From positions 1 through 43,139 of the forward strand of contig JBDIAS010000007.1 of assembly GCA_039812465.1 (NCBI GenBank): a stretch of DNA of 43,139 bases, read 5' to 3'. Positions 23,593 to 30,861 of the stretch are shown one piece after another. The position numbers and the translations under genes are program-made. Below the pieces are notes generated by a model. The model saw only the letters and a program-made list of their open reading frames with translations, ran no database searches and was not told where the DNA came from. Positions within the stretch are counted from its first letter, which is position 1, and each line of letters starts with the position of its first letter. This DNA comes from Austwickia sp039812465 (GTDB taxonomy: Bacteria > Actinomycetota > Actinomycetes > Actinomycetales > Dermatophilaceae).

Positions 23593-24606
23593 TCACATGA
23601 CGAGGACCGCGGCCCCGGTGACCCGGCCGTGCTTGAGGTCGGCGAGGGCGCGGTCGGCCTCCTCGAAGCGGTACGGGGTCGTGGTGGGCGTCACCCGCAG
23701 CCGCGCCGCGAGGGCCAGCAGCTCCTCCCCGTCCTGACGGGTGTTGGACTCGACGCTCGTGACGGACTTTTCGTGGAACAGGTGCCGCTGGTAGTCCAGG
23801 GCGGGCACGTCGCTCATGTGGATGCCCGCCAGGGCGAGCGTGCCGCCCGGGGCCAGAGCGGCCAGCGCCATGGGCACCAGGTCGCCGGCCGGGGCGAAGA
23901 TGATCGCCGAGTCCAGCGGTTCCGGCGGGGCGTCGCTCGCCTCCCCGGCGGAGGCGGCGCCGAGCCGCACGGCGAGTTCCCGCGCGCCGGCGCCTCGCGT
24001 CAGCACGTGCACCCGGGCGCCTTGGGCGATGGCGATCTGGGCCGTGAGGTGCGCGCTGCCACCGAAGCCGTACAGTCCGAGCGTCCCGCCCGGCGGCACG
24101 GCCGCACGGCGTAGCGCCCGGTAGCCGATGATGCCCGCGCACAGCAGCGGCGCGGCGACGACGGGATCGAGGTCGTCGGGCAACCGGTAGGCGTACGCGT
24201 CGGGCACGGTCGCGAACTGGGCGTACCCGCCGTGGGCGTCCCACCCTGTGTACCGCGAGGCCGCGCAGAGGTTCTCCCTGCCCGTGCGGCAGAACCGGCA
24301 GGCACCGCACGTGTGCCGCAGCCACGCGATGCCCACGCGGTCGCCGACGGCGAAGCGCGACGCCTGCGGCCCGAGGGCCTCGACCCTGCCGATCACCTCG
24401 TGGCCCGGGGTGATCCCCGGCGTGTGCACGGGTAGGTCGCCCTCGGCCACGTGCAGATCGGTCCGGCAGACGCCGCAGGTCTCCACCCGGATAAGCACGT
24501 CGCCGGCGCCGGGCTCCGGGACGGCCCGCTCGGCGAGGCGCAGCGGGCCGTTATCGATAGGGCCGGGGGCAGCGACGCTCCACGCCGCCATGGTGCGCGG
24601 GATCAT
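23593..24606 (-). CDS. Zinc-dependent alcohol dehydrogenase
   Basis: The 337-residue medium-chain dehydrogenase has catalytic zinc residues in TCGVCRTDLH (Cys47) and GHE (His69-Glu70), structural zinc C100-X2-C103-X2-C106-X7-C114, and the nucleotide loop LYGFGGSAHLTAQIA, where the usual GXGXXG is GFGGSA. The last features match the AdhA-type group (M. tuberculosis Rv1862). It oxidises alcohols or reduces aldehydes with NAD(P)H. ATG 24606 is chosen because the conserved fold begins shortly after; the frame is open to 24930 but there encodes the intergenic 52-base repeats. Confidence 0.9.
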   Translation of the reverse strand: MIPRTMAAWSVAAPGPIDNGPLRLAERAVPEPGAGDVLIRVETCGVCRTDLHVAEGDLPVHTPGITPGHEVIGRVEALGPQASRFAVGDRVGIAWLRHTCGACRFCRTGRENLCAASRYTGWDAHGGYAQFATVPDAYAYRLPDDLDPVVAAPLLCAGIIGYRALRRAAVPPGGTLGLYGFGGSAHLTAQIAIAQGARVHVLTRGAGARELAVRLGAASAGEASDAPPEPLDSAIIFAPAGDLVPMALAALAPGGTLALAGIHMSDVPALDYQRHLFHEKSVTSVESNTRQDGEELLALAARLRVTPTTTPYRFEEADRALADLKHGRVTGAAVLVM

Positions 24607-24648
24607 CGCCCCATCTTCCCCGTCGCTCGCACGCCGTGCCCGCCCGGC

Positions 24649-24782
24649 GACGCGCGCGTTTCCCGCCCGTGGGTGGGAAGTGGCGGCGGGCACCTGGGGT
24701 GATGCGCGCGTTTCCCGCCCGTGGGCGGGAAGTGGCGGCGGGGTCTGGGGTGTTGCGTGCGGTTGCCGCCCGTGGGCGAGAT
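24649..24782. repeat. 52-base hairpin repeat, left array (2.6 copies)
   Basis: Units start at 24649, 24701 and 24752 (partial). Each carries the near-perfect hairpin TTCCCGCCCGTGGGCGGGAA or a variant beginning GTTGCCGCCC, followed by GTGGCGGCGGGCACCTGGGG. Two 5' variants exist: GATGCGCGCGTTTCCC and GTTGCGTGCGGTTGCC. Confidence 0.9.
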
Positions 24783-24894
24783 GTACACGTATCGAGGCTG
24801 GAAGCCTCCGGCCGTTGCGCTCGCGGTGGGATCCCACGCGGGCCAGGGGGACGCAACCGGGGCAGAGTCTCGCCTTGCGGAGCATGTCGGTGGG

Positions 24895-25005
24895 TGTTCC
24901 GAGCGACCTACTCGATGGGGTGGGTGGCACTCTGGTGATGACAAACGCGCAGTTCAGAAGCGTCTCACGAGTTGAGATTGAGCATCGCGTAGGTCGTTCG
25001 GAACA
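24895..25005. mobile_element. 111-base inverted-repeat element (MITE-like candidate)
   Basis: The arm at 24895-24917 starts TGTTCCGAGCGACCTAC; the arm at 24983-25005 is its inverted copy with only two differences over 23 positions. The 65 bases between are close to half AT, unlike the roughly 73-75% GC surroundings. No open frame of note and no clear target-site duplication is seen. It could be a miniature element, an RNA hairpin gene, or a paired operator. Confidence 0.4.
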
Positions 25006-25160
25006 TTAGGGGACTGACGGCCCCTGGGGCGTGCGATGGGGTGAGATGCCGTGGTCCCGTGCGGTTCTTCTCGGAGGGCGGTCCCGGTCGTCTCGGTCAC
25101 GGCCCGGGTCGTGGCGGGCGAGGTGAGCGGATATGGCCGAGACGGCGGGCGGACTGGGGT

Positions 25161-25308
25161 GTTGCGTGCGGTTGTCGCCCGTGGGCGGGAAGTGGCGGCG
25201 GGCACCTGGGGTGTTGCGTGCGGTTGCCGCCCGTGGGCGGGAAGTGGCGGCGGGCACCTGGGGTGATGCGCGCGTTTCCCGCCCGTGGGCGGGAAGTGGC
25301 GGCCGGGA
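25161..25308. repeat. 52-base hairpin repeat, right array (2.8 copies)
   Basis: Units start at 25161, 25213 and 25265 (partial). The first two have the GTTGCGTGCGG 5' variant and the third the GATGCGCGCG variant. They are in the same orientation as the left array and nearly identical to it. The array ends 24 bases before the ABC ATPase stop codon. Confidence 0.9.
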
Positions 25309-25331
25309 AGGGAGTGCCGGTCTCCCGTCCG

Positions 25332-26120
25332 TCACTGGAGCAGCGTGCGGTCGGACAGGCCGCCGCGGACCGCCTCGAAGGCGTCCAGCAGATCCTGCAC
25401 GGTGGCCTTCTCCTTGCGCTCGCCGGCCAGCTCGGCGATCACCCGGCCCTCGTGCATCATGATCATCCGGTCCCCGAGGTGCAGCGCCTGCTCCATGTTG
25501 TGGGTCACCATCAGCGTGGTCGGCTTGTGCCGGTCCACGAGCTCCCGAGTCAGGCGTACGACGAGGGCGGCCCGCTGCGGGTCCAGGGCGGCCGTGTGCT
25601 CGTCCAGCAGCAGCACCTTCGGCTCGGAGAAGGTCGCCATCAGCAGCGACAGCGACTGGCGCTGGCCGCCGGAGAGCAGGCCGACCCGGGCGGTCAGCCG
25701 TTTCTCCAGACCCTGCTCGAGGGTCTCCAGCTCGGCGGCGAACATCTCCCGCCGCGCCTTCGTCACGCCGCGCCCGAGGCCGCGTCGCTTGCCGCGCAGG
25801 TACGCGATCGCCAGGTTCTCCTCGATCGTCAGGTCGGGCGCGCTCCCCTGCAGCGGGTTCTGGAAGACGCGGCCGATCCACCGAGCGCGGGCGTGATCAC
25901 CCAGCCTCGTCACGTCCCGCCCGTCGATCAGCACCTTCCCCGCGTCGGGTCGCAGCATCCCGGAGACGTGGTTGAGCAGAGTGGACTTGCCCGCGCCGTT
26001 GGAGCCGATGATCGTGACGAACTCGCCCGCGGCCAGGTCGAGGCTGACCCCGTCGAGGGCCACCCGCTCGTTGACCGTGCCCGGGAAGAACGTCTTGTGC
26101 AGGTCGACCAGGCGGAGCAT
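25332..26120 (-). CDS. ABC transporter ATP-binding protein (TrpZ-like)
   Basis: The 262-residue ATPase has Walker A GSNGAGKST (about 39-47), Q-loop FQNPLQGSAPDLTIEENLAIA, signature LSGGQRQSLSLLMA, Walker B VLLLDEHTAALDP and H-loop VTHN. The 'NP..G..PDLTIEENL' Q-loop is typical of the uncharacterised group paired with PF04392-type binding proteins. It energises uptake by the permease encoded just upstream; ATG 26120 overlaps the permease stop by one base (TGATG). The open frame extends further upstream but overlaps the permease. Third gene of a three-gene import operon. Confidence 0.9.
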   Translation of the reverse strand: MLRLVDLHKTFFPGTVNERVALDGVSLDLAAGEFVTIIGSNGAGKSTLLNHVSGMLRPDAGKVLIDGRDVTRLGDHARARWIGRVFQNPLQGSAPDLTIEENLAIAYLRGKRRGLGRGVTKARREMFAAELETLEQGLEKRLTARVGLLSGGQRQSLSLLMATFSEPKVLLLDEHTAALDPQRAALVVRLTRELVDRHKPTTLMVTHNMEQALHLGDRMIMMHEGRVIAELAGERKEKATVQDLLDAFEAVRGGLSDRTLLQ

Positions 26121-27031
26121 CAGGCCCCCGTCCCGGCGTGCGAGCCGCTGGCGCTGCGCTGCGCGGCGCGCAGGCCCGGCACCTTGCGGAACAACTGCCA
26201 CTGCGGCAGCACCAGCGCCAGCACGACGAGCACCGCGGAGGCCAGCTTCATGTCGTTGGGCTCCAAACCCACGTTCATCGCGAGCTGGATGGACACGCGG
26301 TAGAGGACCGCGCCGAACACCACCGCGAACGCAGCGACCAGGATCGTACGGGTGCCGAGGATGGCTTGGCCGAGGATCACCGACGCCAGGCCGGCGATGA
26401 TCAGGCCGACCCCCATCGAGATGTCGGCGAAGCCCTGGTGCTGGGCGACGACCGCGCCGCAGAGGCCGACGAGCCCGTTCGACAGCGCGAGCCCGAGGAC
26501 CTTGTACGTGTCCGTGGGCACCCCGAAGCTGCGCGCCATCGCCTCGCTGTTGCCGGTCGCCTGCATGCCCAGTCCGATATCGGTGTGCAGGAACCACACC
26601 ACCAGGCCGAGCACGATCAGCGTGCCGGCGGCGAAGATCCCCACCGACGTCCAGGTCCCGGTGAGGCCCTGAGCGCGCAGCGGGCTGAGGAGCGTGTCCT
26701 CGCCCAGGAGGGGTTTGTTGGCGCCGCCCATGATCCGCAGGTTGATCGAGTACAGCCCGATCTGGGTGAGGATGCCCGCCAGCAGCCCGTTGATCCGGCC
26801 CTTCGTGTGCAGGAGCCCGGTGATGATCCCGGCGACGAACCCGGTCACGAAGCCCGCGGCGGTCGCCAGCACCGGGGGCGTGCCGCTCAGGATGAGCGTC
26901 GCGGCGGTCGCGCCACCGGTGGTGAAGCTCCCGTCGACCGTGAGGTCGGGGAAGTCCAGGATCCGGAAGGTCAGGTACACCCCCAACGCCATCACGGCGT
27001 AGAGGACCCCGAGTTCTACGGCGACGATCAT
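26120..27031 (-). CDS. ABC transporter permease (TrpY-like, BPD_transp_2)
   Basis: The 303-residue hydrophobic protein has about eight membrane helices and LDFPDLTVDGSFTTGGA near residue 30, a hallmark of permeases that accompany TrpX-type binding proteins, plus GNSEAMARSFGVPTD, the cytoplasmic loop. It forms the membrane channel. ATG 27031 lies 28 bases after the binding-protein stop. The substrate is unknown; related systems have been linked to tryptophan or tyrosine in Firmicutes, but no amino-acid-specific leader is seen here. Confidence 0.9.
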   Translation of the reverse strand: MIVAVELGVLYAVMALGVYLTFRILDFPDLTVDGSFTTGGATAATLILSGTPPVLATAAGFVTGFVAGIITGLLHTKGRINGLLAGILTQIGLYSINLRIMGGANKPLLGEDTLLSPLRAQGLTGTWTSVGIFAAGTLIVLGLVVWFLHTDIGLGMQATGNSEAMARSFGVPTDTYKVLGLALSNGLVGLCGAVVAQHQGFADISMGVGLIIAGLASVILGQAILGTRTILVAAFAVVFGAVLYRVSIQLAMNVGLEPNDMKLASAVLVVLALVLPQWQLFRKVPGLRAAQRSASGSHAGTGA

Positions 27032-27059
27032 GCGCCCGACCTCCCAGAACCTGTCGCCG

Positions 27060-28061
27060 CTACTTGATCACCTCGTCGGCACGGTCGAGGAGGGCCTGCG
27101 GCAGGGTGACGCCGGCCTTCGCGGCCGACATCTGGTTGACGAGCAGCTTGAAGTCGGTCTGCTTCTCCACCGGCATAGTGGCGGGCGCGGCGCCGTCCTT
27201 GAGGATCTTGATGGCCATCCGGCCGGTCTGCTGGCCCAGGTCGAAGTAGTTGATCCCGTACGTGGCCATCCCGCCCTTGCGCACCGAGTCGCCCTCGGCG
27301 ACCACGACGGGCAGGTGCTTGCTTTGCGCCGCGGACAGCACGGACTCGATCGCGGAGACGACCGTGTTGTCGGTCGGCACGTAGATCGCGTCGACGTCGA
27401 GGGACTGGGCCGCCTGCGCGACCTCGCCGGTGTTGGTGATCGCCTTCTTCTGGATCGTCAGCCCGAGGCCGGGGGCCGCCTCCTCCGCCATGCGGACCTG
27501 GACCGCGGAGTTCACCTCCGCGGAGCTGTAGATGATCCCCACCGTCTTGGCGTCGGGCTTGATGTCCTTGACCAGGGCCAGCTGCCGGTCGACCGGGTTC
27601 ATGTCGGTGGTGCCGGTGACGTTGGCGCCGGGGGCGTCGTTGGACTTGACCAGCTTGGCCTCGACCGGGTCGGTCACGGCCGTGAACAGCACGGGCTTGT
27701 CGGTGATCGCCTGCGCGGTGGCCTGCGCCGTCGGGGTGGCAATCGCGAGGACGAGGTCCTTGCCGCGGAACTTGTTGGCGATCGACGTCAGCGTGGCCTG
27801 CTCGCCCTGCGCGTTCTGCTCCTCGAACTCGGCCTTGATCCCGCCGTCGGCGAGCGCCTTCTTGAAGCCCTCGCGGGCCTCGTCGAGCGAGGGGTGAGTG
27901 ATGATCTGGGAGATCCCGATCTGGTAGGTCTTGTCGCCACCACCACCGGTCCCCGTCGAGCCGGAGCCCGACCCGGAGTCGGAGCCGCATCCGGCGAGGG
28001 CGAGCGAGCCGACCAGTGCGCTGGCCAGGGCCCAGGCGGGCCGGCGGGGCAGACGAGACAT
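27060..28061 (-). CDS. ABC transporter substrate-binding lipoprotein (TrpX-like, PF04392)
   Basis: The 333-residue protein has a lipoprotein signal with lipobox LAGC (Cys25), a Gly/Ser-rich linker, and a periplasmic-binding fold: YQIGISQIITHPSLD, LVLAIATPTAQA, PVLFTAVTDPVEAKLV, VGIIYSSAEVNS, VDAIYVPTDNTVVSA and INYFDLGQQTGRMA. These are hallmarks of PF04392 proteins. It is first in the operon with the permease and ATPase. ATG 28061 is preceded by AAGGGA; an in-frame start at 28163 would put 34 residues before a typical signal peptide, so is rejected. GGCAG-N15-CTGCC lies in the leader (28080-28104). Confidence 0.92.
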   Translation of the reverse strand: MSRLPRRPAWALASALVGSLALAGCGSDSGSGSGSTGTGGGGDKTYQIGISQIITHPSLDEAREGFKKALADGGIKAEFEEQNAQGEQATLTSIANKFRGKDLVLAIATPTAQATAQAITDKPVLFTAVTDPVEAKLVKSNDAPGANVTGTTDMNPVDRQLALVKDIKPDAKTVGIIYSSAEVNSAVQVRMAEEAAPGLGLTIQKKAITNTGEVAQAAQSLDVDAIYVPTDNTVVSAIESVLSAAQSKHLPVVVAEGDSVRKGGMATYGINYFDLGQQTGRMAIKILKDGAAPATMPVEKQTDFKLLVNQMSAAKAGVTLPQALLDRADEVIK

Positions 28062-28249
28062 CGGGGATCCCTTCGTTCGGGCAGTGGCATCGAGGGTAGC
28101 TGCCACCGTGCGGACCGTTCGTGCACTGCTCGAATCTAAGGCACGGCGCGCGACAGCGTTCATCCTCTGAGCGCCGTCGTCTCACGCGTCGTCACCCGGC
28201 GGCCATCGGCACGGGCCTCGTGCTCGCGCGCGCCGGAGCGCCGCGCGAT

Positions 28250-28255
28250 TAGGGT
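28250..28255 (+). promoter_or_regulatory. Possible -10 box of the proline dehydrogenase gene
   Basis: TAGGGT, 50 bases before the GTG start, in a locally AT-richer spot (GATTAGGGTGACGT). No clear -35. The 244-base divergent gap between the ABC operon and this gene holds nothing else recognisable. Confidence 0.3.
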
Positions 28256-28305
28256 GACGTCTGGAGTCCCGCCCCGATGCATCCCCGTCCGGAAGGGGAA
28301 CTGCC

Positions 28306-29247
28306 GTGCCCCACGCCAAGGCCGTCCTGTCCGCGTCGCTGCGACGCCTCGCCCGGGAGGGACGGCTGCGGCGTCTCGCGGAGACGCCGACCCTGGGGCG
28401 TGAGATCGTCCATCGGTACGTCGCCGGGGAGAACGTCAACGCGGCCGTGCAGACCGCCGCCGATCTCATCCACAAGCGACGGCTCGTGTGCCTGACCTCG
28501 TTGCAGCCGGTTCCGGAGAACGAGGAGGAGGCCGCGGCGGTGGGCAAGCGGTACCGCAAGGTGCTGCGCCGGCTCGACGAGGCCGGCCTGGCCGGGGGCG
28601 GCCGCTGCGAGGTGAGCTTCGGACTGGACGCGCTGGGGGCCGAGCTCGGCGCCGACGGGCACGCGCTCGCGCTGGAGGCAGCGCGGCGGATCTGTCGCGC
28701 GGCCGCGAACACCGGGGCGCTGGTGACGGTCGAGTCCTACCGCGGCGCCGACGTCGACGCCACCCTCGAGACCGTCGCGGACCTGCGTCAGGACTTCCCC
28801 TTCGTCGGGGTGTCGCTGGCGGCGGCGCTGCGGCGCACCGAGTCCGACGTGCGCGACCAACTGGGCTCCCGGGTCCGCCTGTGGCGCGGCCACCCCGGCA
28901 GCTCCGAGCGGTTCGGCAGGGGCTCCGAGGTGGACCGCTCGTACGTCCGCTGCCTGCGGCTCCTCCTGGCACACCCGCAGGGGACCCCGGTGGTCGCCAC
29001 CCAGGACCCCCGCCTCCTGGAGATCGCCGAGGCGCTGGCCCGCCATCACGGCCGCCCGTCGGACTCGTACGAGATCCAACTGCGGTACGGAGTCCGCCCC
29101 GCCACCCAGGCCACGGTCGGGGACCGGGGCGACAAGATGCGCGTCTACACCCCGTTCGGCATCGATTGGTACGCGTACCTCATCTCCCGCGTCGCCGACG
29201 ACCCCACCAACGTGGGCGACCTGCTCAAGGCGGCGATCGCCCGCTGA
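28306..29247 (+). CDS. Proline dehydrogenase (monofunctional)
   Basis: The 313-residue TIM-barrel flavoenzyme has motifs NVNAAVQTAADL, CEVSFGLDAL, VTVESYRGADVDATLETV, PVVATQDPRLLEIA, the flavin-binding stretch YEIQLRYGVRP and the terminal RVYTPFGIDWYAYLISRVADDPTN motif, equivalent to the Arg-rich substrate motif of bacterial PutA/PruB (usually RR near the end, here SR). It oxidises proline to pyrroline-5-carboxylate. No P5C dehydrogenase domain or gene is adjacent. GTG 28306 follows GGAAGGGGA. It stands 80 bases before proC, which runs the reverse step of proline metabolism. Confidence 0.85.
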   Translation: MPHAKAVLSASLRRLAREGRLRRLAETPTLGREIVHRYVAGENVNAAVQTAADLIHKRRLVCLTSLQPVPENEEEAAAVGKRYRKVLRRLDEAGLAGGGRCEVSFGLDALGAELGADGHALALEAARRICRAAANTGALVTVESYRGADVDATLETVADLRQDFPFVGVSLAAALRRTESDVRDQLGSRVRLWRGHPGSSERFGRGSEVDRSYVRCLRLLLAHPQGTPVVATQDPRLLEIAEALARHHGRPSDSYEIQLRYGVRPATQATVGDRGDKMRVYTPFGIDWYAYLISRVADDPTNVGDLLKAAIAR

Positions 29248-29327
29248 CTCCGGCCCCCTCCCACCCGTCCCACGAACCCGCACCCTTCCACGAAGCCCCC
29301 TGTCACGAACCCGCCAAGGAGCCCGCC

Positions 29328-30137
29328 ATGCCACACCTCGCCGTCATCGGGGCCGGAGTCATGGGCTCGGCGATCATGTCCGCCTTGATCGACGCGGAGC
29401 GCTACGCGGCCGCAGACGTCCGCGCCACGACCCTGGACCCCGTCGCCCGCGAGGCGCTGGAGGCGCGGGGGATCGCGGTCGTGGACAACGCGCAGGCCGT
29501 CGCGCAGGCCGACGTCGTGCTCGTGGCGGTCAAACCGGACCAAGTGCGTGAGGTGCTGGCCACGCTCGGGGGCGCGTTGGCTCCCGACGCGCTCGTGATC
29601 AGTGTCGCCGCCGGCGTGTCCCTGGAGACATTGGAGGCTGCGCTGCCCGCGGGGACCGCGGTCGTGCGGGTCATGCCCAACACGCCCGCGCTGGTCGCTC
29701 AGGGCGCCTTCGCGCTCTCCCCGGGCCGGGCGTGCTCCGGGGCGCAGGTGGACCGGGCGGTCGAGCTCCTGACGTGCGCCGGCCTGGTGCGCGTGGTTCC
29801 CGAGGAACTCCAGGACGCCGTGACCGGGGTGTCGGGTTCGGGTCCCGCGTACGTCTTCGCCTTCGTCGACGCCCTCATCGAGGGCGGCGTCGTGGCGGGC
29901 CTCCCGCGCGCGGAGGCGACCGAGTTGGCGGTGCAGACGCTGGTCGGCGCCGCGGAGCTGCTGCGGAGCAGCGGCGCGCACCCCGCGTTGCTGCGCGAAC
30001 AGGTCACCTCCCCGGGCGGGACCACGGCCGCTGCCCTGCGGGTTCTCGACGCGCGCGGCCTGCGCGCGGCGGTGGTGGACGCCGTCCAGGCGGCGGTCGC
30101 CCGGTCCCGGGAGCTGGGGGGGCCAGCGGGGCGGTAG
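29328..30137 (+). CDS. proC: Pyrroline-5-carboxylate reductase
   Basis: The 269-residue protein has Rossmann motif VIGAGVMGSAIMSAL (6-20), VVRVMPNTPALV (about 111-122), and the C-terminal dimer domain signature VTGVSGSGPAYVFAFVDALIEGGV and LREQVTSPGGTTAAALRVLD. It makes proline from pyrroline-5-carboxylate with NAD(P)H. ATG 29328 follows AAGGAG with good spacing; the open frame upstream is a shadow of proline dehydrogenase. It sits where proC (Rv0500) sits in mycobacteria, upstream of the bldC-like and bS22 genes, though here two further genes intervene. Confidence 0.96.
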   Translation: MPHLAVIGAGVMGSAIMSALIDAERYAAADVRATTLDPVAREALEARGIAVVDNAQAVAQADVVLVAVKPDQVREVLATLGGALAPDALVISVAAGVSLETLEAALPAGTAVVRVMPNTPALVAQGAFALSPGRACSGAQVDRAVELLTCAGLVRVVPEELQDAVTGVSGSGPAYVFAFVDALIEGGVVAGLPRAEATELAVQTLVGAAELLRSSGAHPALLREQVTSPGGTTAAALRVLDARGLRAAVVDAVQAAVARSRELGGPAGR

Positions 30138-30245
30138 GTTGTGGGCCGTTGCGTGTCCGGAGTGCTGCTGGGTACGTTCGTGAGCGGGCCGGTGTCACCG
30201 TCCCGCGTTCTCGCCGACAGGTGCCCCACTTGGGAAGGCAGGAGC

Positions 30246-30752
30246 ATGCAGACGCAGTTCACCGTGCGCGTCCTCAAAGAGGCCGACTGGCAAACGTACC
30301 GCGACATGCGCCTCACGGCGCTGGAGGAATCACCGGAGGCCTTCGCCGCCGCTTACGCGACCGAGAAGACCTACGAGGAGGCCCTGTGGCGCGAACGCAT
30401 GCGCCGCGCCGTGCGCCTCGTGGCTTCCGACGAGGGCACCGACGTGGGCATCGTTTCGATCGGCGAGGCGCCCGTCGAGTTCGATGATGCCGCGGAGCTC
30501 TTCGGTCTCTGGGTGCGCCCGGAGCTGCGCGGCGCCGGCGTCGCCAAGGACCTGGTCATCGTGGCGGGCCAGGAGGCGTCCCGGCTCGGCCGGCGCCTGC
30601 TCGTCTACTGGGTGAGCACCGAGAATGGGCGTGCGGTGGCGTTCGCGAGCGGACGTGGTTTCCGCCCCACCGAGCTGCGCCGACCGATGGGTGGGGAGAA
30701 CCCGGACAGCGCAGAGGAAGTGGCCATGATCCTCTCGCTGGGCTCGCGGTGA
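30246..30752 (+). CDS. GNAT-family N-acetyltransferase
   Basis: The 168-residue protein has a GNAT fold: N-terminal DMRLTALEESPEAFAAAY, which is typical of the RimI-like/Acetyltransf_1 group, central ELFGLWVRPELRGAGVAKDLV with the acetyl-CoA loop RGAGVA, and VYWVSTENGRAVAFASGRGF near the end. The substrate is unknown. ATG 30246 is preceded by GGAAGG and AGGAG; the frame is open from 30141. It follows proC by 108 bases and may share its transcript. Confidence 0.85.
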   Translation: MQTQFTVRVLKEADWQTYRDMRLTALEESPEAFAAAYATEKTYEEALWRERMRRAVRLVASDEGTDVGIVSIGEAPVEFDDAAELFGLWVRPELRGAGVAKDLVIVAGQEASRLGRRLLVYWVSTENGRAVAFASGRGFRPTELRRPMGGENPDSAEEVAMILSLGSR

Positions 30753-30849
30753 ACGGCAGAGAAACCCGACGGGCGCACGGAGCGCTCGCTGCGTGGAACG
30801 GGGCTGGTCTGAGGTGGCCGTTGGCCTACCAGGGGGCCCCAAACGCGAC

Positions 30850-30855
30850 TACGGT
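30850..30855 (+). promoter_or_regulatory. -10 box of predicted leaderless acuC mRNA
   Basis: TACGGT, 6 bases before ATG 30862. The same hexamer and spacing occur before the cupin gene at 2875. Confidence 0.5.
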
Positions 30856-30861
30856 GCGGGC

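Larger units (their letters stand above)
24607..25331. other. 725-base repeat-rich intergenic region
   Basis: No credible gene is seen. The left and right ends are arrays of a 52-base hairpin-bearing repeat, and the middle holds a 111-base inverted-repeat element of distinctly lower GC plus a perfect palindrome GTGGGATCCCAC (24826-24837). Long frames that cross it on both strands only translate the repeats. Confidence 0.7.

Noticed and set aside
24551..25009. Frames on both strands across the intergenic repeats, with repeated peptides such as RAFPARGREVAAG
   Set aside because: They translate the 52-base DNA repeat in several frames, have no family match and no consistent start signal.
28062..28163. 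T-box riboswitch before the TrpX-like operon
   Set aside because: The leader is too short and lacks the T-box sequence and specifier-loop structure.
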